From Bradyrhizobium sp. 164 (lineage in GTDB: Bacteria > Pseudomonadota > Alphaproteobacteria > Rhizobiales > Xanthobacteraceae): a DNA stretch of 64,000 nt. Positions 32,087 through 40,323 of the stretch are shown here, one piece after another. The notes below the pieces were generated by a model. The model searched no databases, was not told the origin of the DNA, and saw nothing but the letters and a program-made list of their open reading frames with translations. The stretch's first letter is position 1; each line of letters opens with the position of its first letter. The stretch covers positions 62,001-126,000 of the forward strand of contig NZ_JADPKA010000050.1 of assembly GCF_023073715.1 (NCBI RefSeq), in the 5' to 3' direction. The position numbers and the translations under genes are program-made.

Positions 32087-33205
32087 TCAGCCGATTTCGA
32101 GATAATCGGGCCCCGGAAGCTTGGGGAAAGGCGCGGTCGGCAACGTCTGGTACCAGAACGCGACCGAGGCGATGTCATCCTGCAATGGCAGGTATTTCGC
32201 CTCCGTGACGCCCGGCAGCCAGCCGAGCGCCTGGATGGTCACGCGCAGGTCGGAGCGGAAGCGCACGGGATCGGGGATGTGCCAGCGATATAGGCCGAAG
32301 CGCTGTTGCGACTTGTAGACACCGTCGGGGCGGATCACCTGCGGTAGGCCGGCATAGGGCGTCGTGAACTCCTGGTAGCGCGATCGCTGCGCCGGTCCTT
32401 GGCCGGAATGGGCGACATAGGGATCGAAATTGTAGGCGCCGCAGAAATAGTCCTCAGTGCCGGTGCCGCAAATCGTCGGGAATGCGCTGTCGCCGTCGAT
32501 GTAGAATTTGATCTCGCCTTCGCCCCACCAGCCATTGTTGTTGACGCCCCAGGCCATGTAGGTGCCGACGTAATGGCCGGCGCCGCTGATGCCGTCGAGG
32601 ATGGTATAGACTTCCTTGTACGGCAGCGGATTGGTGCGCCTGAACTGGGCATGGAAATAGGCGCAATCCTCGGGGACGTCGGTCAGGGTGTAGTTGATCT
32701 GGTAGTAGGCGGTGAGCTGCTCCTCGCTGCGGTTCTCCAGCGTGACGCGCGCGCGCCTGCGGAACGGCATCTCCCAGTAGCAGTTGAAGGCGCGCCCGGG
32801 ATTGACGCAGACAGCGAGCGAGGACACCTGCGCAAACTCTTCCCATCCGCAGGCGAAGAAATCGCCGGCTGGGCATTCGACGCTCGGCAGCGTTTGATCA
32901 TCCCAATATACGCGCAGGATCGAGTGACGCAGGCGTCCGCGCGCCAGCGTCATCCAGATCTGCTGGACTGCGCCCTGGCCTTCGATGTCGGCCAGCGTGA
33001 AGGTCGCGCCGGGCTCGATGACGACGTAGGGCGAGACCTTCCAGCCCTGGCCGAGATCGCGGGCCTGACGCGCAGCGGGGCCGTCGACGGACATGCCGCC
33101 CTTACCCTTCTCGCCGGTAAAGTTCTCGGGGCTGATTGAGCGCGTCTGCGCATGCGACAGCCGCGAGAGATTGCCGAGATGCAGGCCTAATCCGGAAAAC
33201 GCCAT
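32087..33205 (-). CDS. DUF2961 / glycoside hydrolase family 172 protein
   Basis: A 372-residue protein. The opening with RSISPENFTGEKGKGGM, the double jelly-roll middle with YWDDQTLPSVECPAGDFF, and TGTEDYFCGAYNFD are DUF2961 hallmarks. Family GH172 includes enzymes on alpha-fructofuranosides, difructose anhydrides and arabinofuranosides. No signal peptide is evident, so it is probably cytoplasmic. The neighbours (acyl-CoA ligase, acyl-CoA dehydrogenase remnant) do not point to a sugar pathway. Confidence 0.87.
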   Translation of the reverse strand: MAFSGLGLHLGNLSRLSHAQTRSISPENFTGEKGKGGMSVDGPAARQARDLGQGWKVSPYVVIEPGATFTLADIEGQGAVQQIWMTLARGRLRHSILRVYWDDQTLPSVECPAGDFFACGWEEFAQVSSLAVCVNPGRAFNCYWEMPFRRRARVTLENRSEEQLTAYYQINYTLTDVPEDCAYFHAQFRRTNPLPYKEVYTILDGISGAGHYVGTYMAWGVNNNGWWGEGEIKFYIDGDSAFPTICGTGTEDYFCGAYNFDPYVAHSGQGPAQRSRYQEFTTPYAGLPQVIRPDGVYKSQQRFGLYRWHIPDPVRFRSDLRVTIQALGWLPGVTEAKYLPLQDDIASVAFWYQTLPTAPFPKLPGPDYLEIG

Positions 33206-33310
33206 GGGATCCTCGATGAGGGGTTAGCGACACCCGGATATATCGCCTGCGGATTAACCAAAAGGTGAAGACCGCGCACGGAATGAACCCAGGCCTGATC
33301 GGCCATCGGT

Positions 33311-34936
33311 TCAAGCGACGCGGTATTCCCTGAACTTTTCGCGCAGCGCGGATTTGAGCACCTTGCCGGTGCCGGTCATCGGGAATTCGTCCAAAAATTC
33401 GACCGCGTCCGGCAGGCACCAGCTCGCAATCTTGGGGCGCATGTGGTCGAGCAGGGCCTTGCCGTCGACGGTCGCGCCCTTCTTGCGGACGACGAGGAGC
33501 AGGGGACGCTCCTGCCACTTCTCGTGCGATATCGCCACCACGGCGGCCTGAAGCACATCGGGATGAGACAAGGCGACGTCCTCGAGCTGGATTGAGGAGA
33601 TCCATTCGCCGCCGGACTTGATCACGTCTTTGGAGCGATCGGTCAACGTGACGTGGCCTTGACTGTCGATCACCGCCATGTCGCCAGTGATCAGCCAGCC
33701 GTCGCGGTCGAGGCCTTCGTCGAGCTTCATGTAGCCGGAGGCGACCCAGGGGCCGCGAGCGCGCAGATGGCCGACGGTCTTGCCGTCGCGCGGCAATTCA
33801 TTTCCGGCATCATCGACGATGCGCAAGGTGGTGCCGAAGCAGGCGCGGCCGGACACCTGGCGCCGGTCGAACTTCTGCTTGTCGCTGAGGTGCTCCGAGC
33901 CCGGCCGCAGGCCCGGCATCGAGCAGCCCAAGGCCTCGGTCATGCCCCAGGCCTGGACGTAGTCGATATTGTAGTCGCGCTTGAGCTTCTCGACCATCGC
34001 GCGCGGCGGCGCCGAACCCGACGATAACGTTGCGCGCAGCGTCGAGAATTTGTTGCCGGTGCGCCCGAGCCAGTCGAGCAGGATCAGCCAGAAGCTCGGC
34101 ACGCCCGCCGACAGCGTCACCTTCTCGCCTTCGAGCAACTCATAGAGCTTGTCGGGCTCGTAATTGCGGCCGGGCAGCACCAGCTTGGAGCCGGTATAGG
34201 GCGCGGTGAACGGCATGTTCCAGCCGTTGCCGTGAAACAGCGGCGCCATCGGCATCATCACCTCGCGCACGCCTTCGACATGGCCCGGCAGGAAGTCGAA
34301 ACTGCAGCAGGTCATGGTCTGCAAGATCGCGGCGCGGTGCGAATAGATCACGCCCTTGGGATTACCGGTCGTGCCCGACGTGTAGCAGATGGTGGAGGCG
34401 GACTTTTCGTCGAACTCGGGCCAGGCGAAGCTGGCTTCCTTCTCCTTGTCCAGAAGCTCTTCATAGCAACGGAGGTTCGGCAGCTTCGTCTCCGGCATCC
34501 GTTCGCGCGAGGACATCACGACGTAGGCCTCGATCGTCGATAGTTGCGGCGCGATCGCCTCGACGATCGGCAGCGTGGCACGGTCGATGAACAGCAGGCG
34601 GTCTTCGGCGTGATTGATGATGTAAACGAGCTGTTCCGGAAACAGCCGCGGGTTGACGGTGTGCAGCACATAGCCCATGCCCGGAGCGGCATAGAACATC
34701 TCGAAATGGCGGTGCGTGTTCCAGGCCAGCGTGCCGACGCGGTCGCCCTTCTTCATGCCGAGCCGCTTCAAGCCCAGCGCCATGCGCTTGATGCGCGGAT
34801 GGGCATCAGCATAGGTGTAACGATGGATGTCGCCTTCGATCTCGCGCGCGACGATCTCGGCCTCGCCGTGGTAGTCGGCGGCATACTGGATCAGGCCGCT
34901 GATCAGGAGCGGCATGTCCATCATCAACCCCTGCAT
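33311..34936 (-). CDS. Fatty-acid--CoA ligase (AMP-forming)
   Basis: A 541-residue adenylate-forming enzyme. The AMP motif reads ICYTSGTTGNPKGVIYSHR (about residues 180-198), with QAWGMTEALG and the hinge-region GWLITGDMAVIDSQGHVTLTDRSKDVIKSGGEWIS later; the C-terminal catalytic lysine is in GTGKVLKSALR. It is closest in style to AlkK-like medium or long chain acyl-CoA synthetases. GGAGGAGACC precedes ATG 34936; the frame remains open to 35131 but enters the divergent promoter. It is divergent from the monooxygenase gene. Confidence 0.92.
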   Translation of the reverse strand: MQGLMMDMPLLISGLIQYAADYHGEAEIVAREIEGDIHRYTYADAHPRIKRMALGLKRLGMKKGDRVGTLAWNTHRHFEMFYAAPGMGYVLHTVNPRLFPEQLVYIINHAEDRLLFIDRATLPIVEAIAPQLSTIEAYVVMSSRERMPETKLPNLRCYEELLDKEKEASFAWPEFDEKSASTICYTSGTTGNPKGVIYSHRAAILQTMTCCSFDFLPGHVEGVREVMMPMAPLFHGNGWNMPFTAPYTGSKLVLPGRNYEPDKLYELLEGEKVTLSAGVPSFWLILLDWLGRTGNKFSTLRATLSSGSAPPRAMVEKLKRDYNIDYVQAWGMTEALGCSMPGLRPGSEHLSDKQKFDRRQVSGRACFGTTLRIVDDAGNELPRDGKTVGHLRARGPWVASGYMKLDEGLDRDGWLITGDMAVIDSQGHVTLTDRSKDVIKSGGEWISSIQLEDVALSHPDVLQAAVVAISHEKWQERPLLLVVRKKGATVDGKALLDHMRPKIASWCLPDAVEFLDEFPMTGTGKVLKSALREKFREYRVA

Positions 34937-35111
34937 GGTCTCCTCCACAGCCACGTCGTTGCATGGCCTACGCTTGTGATTGCGCGCGAGGTTAACGGAA
35001 CGCCGCGCGACGTTCACGCAAAAAAGAAGGCGCGTGATTGCATGCCGCACTTTTTCAGGGCTAACTTCAAGCGAACGGCCGGCGAAGTGGTGTTTGCCGT
35101 GGAGGAGACGA

Positions 35112-36965
35112 ATGTCAGCGGAAAAACACAAGACCGGTGCGGCGAAGGAATCTAGCGTCGATATCTCCGCCCTCCGTGCGCGCTATCGCGACGAGCGCGA
35201 CCGCCGTTTGCGCAGCGAAGGCAAGGCACAATATGTCGAGGTGACCGGCGATTTCGCTCGCTATCTCGACGATCCCTGGGCCGATCCCTGCCTCACACGC
35301 GCACCTGTCAGCGAAGCGACCGAAGTTCTCGTCGTCGGTGGCGGCTTCGGCGGCCTCTTGTGCGGTGCGCGCCTTCGCGAGGCCGGCGTTGACGATTTCC
35401 GGATCGTGGAAAAGGCCGCCGATTTCGGCGGCACCTGGTACTGGAATCGCTACCCCGGAGCTGCTTGCGATACCGAAAGCTACATCTACCTGCCGCTCCT
35501 GGAGGAGACCGGCTACATGCCGGTGCGCAAATACGCGCGCGCTCCGGAGATCTACGAGCACTCCCGCCGCATCGGTCGTCATTTTGATCTCTACGCGCGT
35601 GCGCTGTTTCAGACGATCATCTCACGGATGGAATGGCAGGAGCAGGAGGCGCGCTGGCTGGTCGAGACTGATCGTGGCGATCGCATCTGCGCGCGCTTCG
35701 TCATTCTCGCCGGCGGTCCGCTGAGCCGGCCGAAGCTGCCCGGCATTCCCGGCATCGAGACGTTCAAAGGCCACAGCTTTCACACCAGCCGCTGGGACTA
35801 CGCGTATACTGGCGGCACTGCAGAGGGCGATCTCACCGGCCTCGCTGACAAGCGCGTCGGGATCATCGGCACCGGCGCAACCGCCGTGCAATGCGTGCCG
35901 CATCTCGGGCGCTCGGCAAAGGCGCTTTACGTTTTCCAGCGCACACCGTCCGCTATCGGCGTTCGCGACGACCGTCCGACGGATCAAGCCTGGGCGCAAA
36001 GCCTCAAGCCCGGCTGGCAGCGCGAGCGCATGGACAATTTCACCGCGGTCATCTCCGGCGAACCGGTCGAACGGGATCTGGTCCAGGACGGTTGGACCGG
36101 GCTGCTCGGCGAGATCCTGCTGGCGCCGCGCCGCCAGCCCCAGCCGGTGACCTCGCTGGAAGAGGCACTCAGGGTGATCGAGCAGGCCGACTACCGCAAG
36201 ATGGAGGAGATCCGCGCCCGCGTCGATACGATCGTGCAGGATGAGGCGGCCGCGGCGGCGCTCAAACCCTGGTACAAGGCATTCTGCAAGCGGCCGTGCT
36301 TCCACGACGAATATCTCGACACCTTCAACCGTCCCAACGTGCATCTCGTCGACACCAAAGGGCAGGGCGTCGAGTGCATCACCGAGAATGCGGTCGTGGT
36401 CGACGGTAAGGCCTACGAGCTCGATTGCCTGATCTATGCCAGCGGCTTCGAAGTCGGCACTGATTACGCCCGCCGCATGGGTTTTGAGGTCTATGGCCGC
36501 GATGGCGTCAGCCTGTCCGAGCGCTGGCGCGACGGCGTCAAGACGCTGCACGGCTTCTATAGCCGCGGCTTCCCGAATTGTTTCCTGATCGTCACGGTGC
36601 AGGCCGGTCAGAGCGCCAATTTTCCGCACATCATCGACGAGCAGTCGCAGCACATTGCCTATGTGATCGCAGAAGTGCGCAGGCGCAAGGCGCGAACCCT
36701 GGAGCCGACGCTCGCCGCCGAGAAGGCCTGGGTCGACGAAGTCGTCAAGGCCGCGCTCGGCCGGCAGACCTATCTCGCCGAATGCACGCCCGGCTACTAC
36801 AATAATGAAGGCGTGTTCGATCCGATCGCGGCAAGAAACAGCCAATATTGGCGCGGGCCGGTGGCATTCCTGCGGCTGCTCGACACATGGCGGAAGGAGG
36901 GTAATCTGGCCGGGCTGGACTTGTCCTATGATCGCGCCATGGAGTCGGCGCCTCCGAGCGGGTAA
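35112..36965 (+). CDS. Baeyer-Villiger type flavin-dependent monooxygenase
   Basis: A 617-residue class B monooxygenase. The FAD loop GGGFGG is at 76-81, the BVMO fingerprint FKGHSFHTSRWDY at 218-230 (consensus FxGxxxHxxxWP/D) and the NADPH loop GTGATA at 253-258. An N-terminal extension of about 70 residues is as in steroid or cyclic-ketone BVMOs. GGAGGAGACGA lies right before ATG 35112. It would convert ketones to esters or lactones with NADPH and oxygen. The divergent acyl-CoA ligase could activate the acids released after ester cleavage. Confidence 0.92.
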   Translation: MSAEKHKTGAAKESSVDISALRARYRDERDRRLRSEGKAQYVEVTGDFARYLDDPWADPCLTRAPVSEATEVLVVGGGFGGLLCGARLREAGVDDFRIVEKAADFGGTWYWNRYPGAACDTESYIYLPLLEETGYMPVRKYARAPEIYEHSRRIGRHFDLYARALFQTIISRMEWQEQEARWLVETDRGDRICARFVILAGGPLSRPKLPGIPGIETFKGHSFHTSRWDYAYTGGTAEGDLTGLADKRVGIIGTGATAVQCVPHLGRSAKALYVFQRTPSAIGVRDDRPTDQAWAQSLKPGWQRERMDNFTAVISGEPVERDLVQDGWTGLLGEILLAPRRQPQPVTSLEEALRVIEQADYRKMEEIRARVDTIVQDEAAAAALKPWYKAFCKRPCFHDEYLDTFNRPNVHLVDTKGQGVECITENAVVVDGKAYELDCLIYASGFEVGTDYARRMGFEVYGRDGVSLSERWRDGVKTLHGFYSRGFPNCFLIVTVQAGQSANFPHIIDEQSQHIAYVIAEVRRRKARTLEPTLAAEKAWVDEVVKAALGRQTYLAECTPGYYNNEGVFDPIAARNSQYWRGPVAFLRLLDTWRKEGNLAGLDLSYDRAMESAPPSG

Positions 36966-37005
36966 GATTGCGCCGCAGATCGGTACAGGACGGGAGATAG
37001 TGGAT

Positions 37006-37824
37006 ATGATCAGGGGCAGGGCTGTTGCGGGGGCGGCTTTTGGCGCGATGGTGCTGCTTGGTTGCCTGGCACCTACGGTCGAGGCTGCGCAATGCGGCAG
37101 CTCGCCGGCGGGCTTCGAGGCCTGGAAGCGCGAGTTCAGTCAGGAGGCGCAGGGCAAAGGCATTGGCCCCACCGCGCTTTCGGCCTTAATGCAGACCAAT
37201 TATGCCAGCGCCACCATCGCCGCCGATCGCGGCCAGCGCAGCTTTTCCCTGACGCTCGACCAGTTCCTTGCCAAGCGCGGCGCCGCCACCATCGTTGCCA
37301 AAGGCAGGCAGCTCAAGCAGTCGCAGGCCGCCTTGTTCGCCTCGATCCAGCAGCGCTACGGGGTGCCGCCCGGGCCGCTGATCGCGATCTGGGGCATGGA
37401 GACCGGTTTCGGCAGCCAGCGCGGCAACCAGAACATGCTGTCGTCGATCGCGACCCTCGCCTACGACTGCCGCCGTCCCGAATTCTTCACCGACCAGCTG
37501 TATGCCGCCTTGAAGCTGATCGACCGCGGCACGCTTTCGGGATCGACCCGGGGCTCCATGCATGGCGAGGTCGGCCAGACCCAGTTCATGCCCAAGAACA
37601 TCCTGGCCTATGGCACCGGCAATCTCGAGGTGGCTGCCAACGCACTGAATTCGACGGCGAATTTCCTCAAAGCCCATGGTTGGCGCGCAGGAGCCGGTTA
37701 CCAGCCGGGCGAGCCGAACTTCGCCGCCATCGAGGCTTGGAATGCTGCCGGCGTCTATCAGAAAGCGATCGCGCTGATGGGCCGGCAGATCGATGAGGGA
37801 GGAGGGGCGGCAGCATTGCGCTAA
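37006..37824 (+). CDS. Lytic murein transglycosylase (MltB-like, SLT_2)
   Basis: A 272-residue exported enzyme. The signal peptide (about 27 residues) includes VLLGC at 16-20, but the Cys is not followed by a clear mature lipoprotein start, so it may be a Sec signal ending at VEAA. The catalytic Glu is E132 in IAIWGMETGFGSQRGN. YDCRRPEFFTDQL and the HGEVGQTQFMPKN segment are typical of SLT_2. It cleaves peptidoglycan glycan strands to anhydro-muropeptides. GGGAG is 9 bases upstream of the ATG; an in-frame GTG at 37000 is possible. Confidence 0.92.
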   Translation: MIRGRAVAGAAFGAMVLLGCLAPTVEAAQCGSSPAGFEAWKREFSQEAQGKGIGPTALSALMQTNYASATIAADRGQRSFSLTLDQFLAKRGAATIVAKGRQLKQSQAALFASIQQRYGVPPGPLIAIWGMETGFGSQRGNQNMLSSIATLAYDCRRPEFFTDQLYAALKLIDRGTLSGSTRGSMHGEVGQTQFMPKNILAYGTGNLEVAANALNSTANFLKAHGWRAGAGYQPGEPNFAAIEAWNAAGVYQKAIALMGRQIDEGGGAAALR

Positions 37825-37934
37825 GCCGTTCAGCAAGGCGTGATGCGTCGATGCGAGAAAGTTGTTGCCATCAGGAACTGAGGGCACGAGGTTTGCTTTG
37901 ATCAGGTTCAGGGGTGGGCATGAGGAGACTCAAT

Positions 37935-38156
37935 ATGGCAACCCAGATCGTGATGGACCAGACCGGCGATACACGCCACGAGTTTGATCCTGGCAATGCC
38001 GAAGCGCTGGCGCGAGCCGAACGGCGCTTTCGGGAGCTGACCGGAGCCGGCTTCACTGCGGCGCTGCGAACCGGGCCCGGCGAGGTCACCCGTATCAGAT
38101 CGTTCGACCCGACCGCGGAAGAAACGCTATTCTATCCGCGCCTGGTTGGCGGTTGA
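37935..38156 (+). CDS. Hypothetical small protein
   Basis: A 73-residue soluble protein with a hydrophilic N-terminal MATQIVMDQTGDTRHEFD followed by an AEALARAERRFRELTG helix and FTAALRTGPGE. The length, composition and ending (EETLFYPRLVGG) are those of conserved small hypotheticals of Bradyrhizobium; no function is known. GAGGAGACT is 7 bases upstream. It precedes the next gene by 12 bases and is likely cotranscribed. Confidence 0.75.
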   Translation: MATQIVMDQTGDTRHEFDPGNAEALARAERRFRELTGAGFTAALRTGPGEVTRIRSFDPTAEETLFYPRLVGG

Positions 38157-38168
38157 TCTGAGCTGCTC

Positions 38169-38591
38169 ATGATTGCGGCAGTTTGGCTCCGCGCGCCGGC
38201 GCGTGCGCGTCTGCATGCGCTGCGTGAACTCTATCGGCGCTTCTTCGGCGAGAACACGCCGGATGCCCGTGGCCGCCGGCTGCTCTCCGAATGGCTGTCG
38301 CCCGCACAATGCGCGCAATTCGAGGAGCACCGGTATTTCGACGTCGTCGGCTGCGACACCGGCAAGACCTATCGCATTCATTACGGCACTGCCGCCAACG
38401 TCCACGAAATCGACGGTGAAGGCCGAGCGACCATGGGGTGGTGCTTCGTCCCGTCAGGCTTCCTCGTCCCCGGCGACGTGATGCTGGCGCAGAAGATCGC
38501 CCTTGAGACCGACGAAAGGGGAGCGCTTGCGCTCGCCAATCGGTTTCCGCCGGCAACGCATTCGGAGCACTTCTACCGGCGCCCATTCTAG
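38169..38591 (+). CDS. Hypothetical protein
   Basis: A 140-residue soluble protein with an arginine-rich N-terminus, a LSEWLSPAQCAQFEEHRYFDVVGCDTGKTYRIHYG segment and a beta-rich middle (WCFVPSGFLVPGDVMLAQKIALETDE). I know similar hypotheticals in Bradyrhizobium but no assigned function. The Cys pair (in AQCAQF and VVGCDT) could bind metal or react; this is speculation. It probably forms an operon with the 73-residue gene. Confidence 0.75.
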   Translation: MIAAVWLRAPARARLHALRELYRRFFGENTPDARGRRLLSEWLSPAQCAQFEEHRYFDVVGCDTGKTYRIHYGTAANVHEIDGEGRATMGWCFVPSGFLVPGDVMLAQKIALETDERGALALANRFPPATHSEHFYRRPF

Positions 38592-38620
38592 CGCCGGAAG
38601 GACATGGATGCGCCTGATGC

Positions 38621-38647
38621 TCACCTCTCCCCAACGCGGCGAGGTGA
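38621..38647. terminator. Stem-loop between convergent genes
   Basis: TCACCTC and GAGGTGA pair over a 13-base loop, between the 140-residue hypothetical gene (+) and the micro-membrane gene (-). It may end transcription from both sides. Confidence 0.45.
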
Positions 38648-38667
38648 AGTAAGCTTGACGATGTCGG

Positions 38668-38760
38668 TCAGGAGTGCGTGGTGCGGTAGGCATCCAGCGC
38701 ATGCGCAGCGAAGACGCCAACACTGCAAAGGGCAAGCAGGGCAGAGATCAGCTCGATCAT
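38668..38760 (-). CDS. Micro-membrane peptide, 30 residues, with AHALDAYR tail
   Basis: ATG at 38760 opens a 30-residue frame: MIELISALLALCSVGVF span, then AAHALDAYRTTHS. GGGGGAGGACG is 5 bases upstream, a very strong ribosome site. The AHA-L-DA-Y-R tail parallels AHA-I-DA-M-R in the 26-residue peptide at 31577. Its ATG overlaps the stop of the 27-residue frame upstream (ATGA), implying translational coupling. Confidence 0.65.
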   Translation of the reverse strand: MIELISALLALCSVGVFAAHALDAYRTTHS

Positions 38761-38840
38761 AGCACGTCCTCCCCCAGCGGCTGGGCGACGAGATTCTGGC
38801 AGCATGAATATTCGTAGATCAGGTCGAAGAGGAATTGCAT
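38757..38840 (-). CDS. Small leader ORF, 27 residues
   Basis: ATG at 38840 opens a frame starting MQFLFDLIYEYSCCQN and ending LGEDVL. It is coupled to the micro-membrane gene by a 4-base overlap. AGGGAC lies upstream. The peptide is not hydrophobic enough for a full span. It may be a leader peptide that controls access to the strong ribosome site of the next gene, or a partner peptide. Confidence 0.45.
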   Translation of the reverse strand: MQFLFDLIYEYSCCQNLVAQPLGEDVL

Positions 38841-38867
38841 GGTGGCCGTCCCTGTATTTATTTTGAC

Positions 38868-38892
38868 AACCACTTAACCGGCCATCTGTTTC
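38868..38892 (-). promoter_or_regulatory. EcfG-like promoter, one mismatch, before the micro-ORF pair
   Basis: On the minus strand GAAAC, 17 bases, GTT (in GTTGTC), against the consensus GGAAC-N16-17-GTT. It lies 28 bases upstream of the 27-residue ORF. The same GTTGTC -10 extension occurs at 10398 and 31732. Confidence 0.4.
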
Positions 38893-39027
38893 AGGCATGT
38901 TTCGTCGCATCGGGAAAGGGGTTTCGCCGGGAACCCCCGGGGCCGGTTTGTGCGCTGCGGTCCCGCTATTGCTCAAGCCTTTGAACCGTGACTTCGCAGG
39001 CGGTGCATCAGATTGCGAGGCAAAATC

Positions 39028-39474
39028 ATGGCGCAGGTCGAATGGTTCGACGATCTCTCGGTCGGAATGCGGTTCAGATCACCGGAGGTCGAGGTCACCG
39101 AGGCCGACATCAAGCGGTTCGCTGCCGAATTTGATCCGCAGCCGATGCATCTCGACCACGAGGCCGCCAAGGAGACCCTGTTCAGGGGGCTCGCTGCCTC
39201 GGGATGGCACACCGCCGCAATTGCCATGAATCTTGCGATCCAGACCCGACCTTTTGGTCCGCATCCGCTCATCGGCGCGGGCGTCGATGGCCTGCGCTGG
39301 ACGATTCCGGTGCGGCCCAATGACCGCCTCCATCTGGTCGGGGAGGTCATGAACCTGACGCCTTCGAAGTCGAAGCCGCAGGGCATCGCGTTGGTGAAGT
39401 GGACGATGTTCAATCAGAACGATGAGGAGGTTTACACCTTCACCCCGATCGCGATCGTGCCGCGGCGGAGCTGA
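39028..39474 (+). CDS. MaoC family (R)-hydratase-like protein
   Basis: A 148-residue hot-dog fold protein. The hydratase 2 pattern appears at FAAEFDPQPMHLDHEAAKETLFRGLAASGWHTA (about residues 28-60), with the Asp-x-(4)-His pair of MaoC dehydratases in FDPQPMHLD. MaoC proteins hydrate trans-enoyl-CoA to (R)-3-hydroxyacyl-CoA. ATG 39028 is used; the frame opens earlier without a good site. It stands alone. Confidence 0.88.
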   Translation: MAQVEWFDDLSVGMRFRSPEVEVTEADIKRFAAEFDPQPMHLDHEAAKETLFRGLAASGWHTAAIAMNLAIQTRPFGPHPLIGAGVDGLRWTIPVRPNDRLHLVGEVMNLTPSKSKPQGIALVKWTMFNQNDEEVYTFTPIAIVPRRS

Positions 39475-39574
39475 GGCCGCCGGCGTCACCATTGACCTCA
39501 CGCCGCGCCGGAGATGCTTCCGGGCGGCCGGCAGAGGTGGTCACCTCGGCCCCGGGGAAGAGCTGGAGGCAGAG

Positions 39575-40072
39575 ATGAAACGGTTCCTTTTCGCAACTAG
39601 CTTGCTCGCGGGTGCCTTGAGCACCGGCGCGGCGCCCGCGCAACAATCCAGGGCGGGCGACTGGACCATCGAGAAGCGTACGCAGGATACCCATTGCAAC
39701 GCGAGCCGGGGCTACAAGGATAAGGACGACGAGGACCGCGACTACGTCATCGTGATCACCTATTCCGACAAGGCCATCGTGATCGTCATGATCTACGACG
39801 GCTGGGAATGGGACAAAATCGGCGAGATCCTCCGGGCCGACGTCGGCACCGATGACGCCGACATCATGAAGAAGGCGAAGTGGGAGGTCATGGACAAGAC
39901 CACCGTGCGCGGCATCTTCGAATACGATCAGTCGATCATGGACCGGCTGTCGAAGGCCAAGCGTCCCGCGCTCGATTTCGAGGACGATGAGGATGACAGC
40001 ATCGAGATGCAGATCCCGCGGGCCGGCGAAGCGCTGGCGGCGTTGAAGTTCTGCGAGGAGAACAGGAAGTAG
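39575..40072 (+). CDS. Secreted hypothetical protein
   Basis: A 165-residue protein with a signal peptide of about 23 residues (ending GAAPAQ). The mature part begins SRAGDWTIEKR and is rich in Asp/Glu and Lys (KDKDDEDRD, FEDDEDD), with a Cys in each half (CNASRG and FCEENRK) that could form a disulfide in the periplasm. GGAGGCAG lies 4 bases upstream of the ATG. No domain is recognised. Confidence 0.78.
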   Translation: MKRFLFATSLLAGALSTGAAPAQQSRAGDWTIEKRTQDTHCNASRGYKDKDDEDRDYVIVITYSDKAIVIVMIYDGWEWDKIGEILRADVGTDDADIMKKAKWEVMDKTTVRGIFEYDQSIMDRLSKAKRPALDFEDDEDDSIEMQIPRAGEALAALKFCEENRK

Positions 40073-40084
40073 AGACCTGATACC

Positions 40085-40323
40085 GGCAAAGAGCCGGCGA
40101 GCCTGCTGATGATGGCGTGCAGCATCGGCGTGCAGGCCACCCATTTGTGGGCGCTCCGGCGCAATATTCGGTCGGCGAAGGTCTTCGTCGACTTGGCGAT
40201 CAGCCTGCCGGCCTGGTTCGCGGGATCTGGGCTCGGTGTGATCGCGTCCACCGCGTCAACGAGACGGTCTTTCGCAAGACCGTGCTCGTTCTGTTGCTGG
40301 TATCGGGGATTTCCTTGATCTAG
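40085..40323 (+). pseudogene. TauE/SafE permease C-terminal remnant
   Basis: Two overlapping frames share the C-terminal end of a TauE/SafE (sulfite exporter family) permease: ACSIGVQATHLWALRRNIR in one, and VFRKTVLVLLLVSGISLI with a stop at 40323 in another, with a frame shift needed around 40240-40260. The N-terminal two-thirds is absent. The stop codon overlaps that of the convergent RND gene. The call is by resemblance only. Confidence 0.45.
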
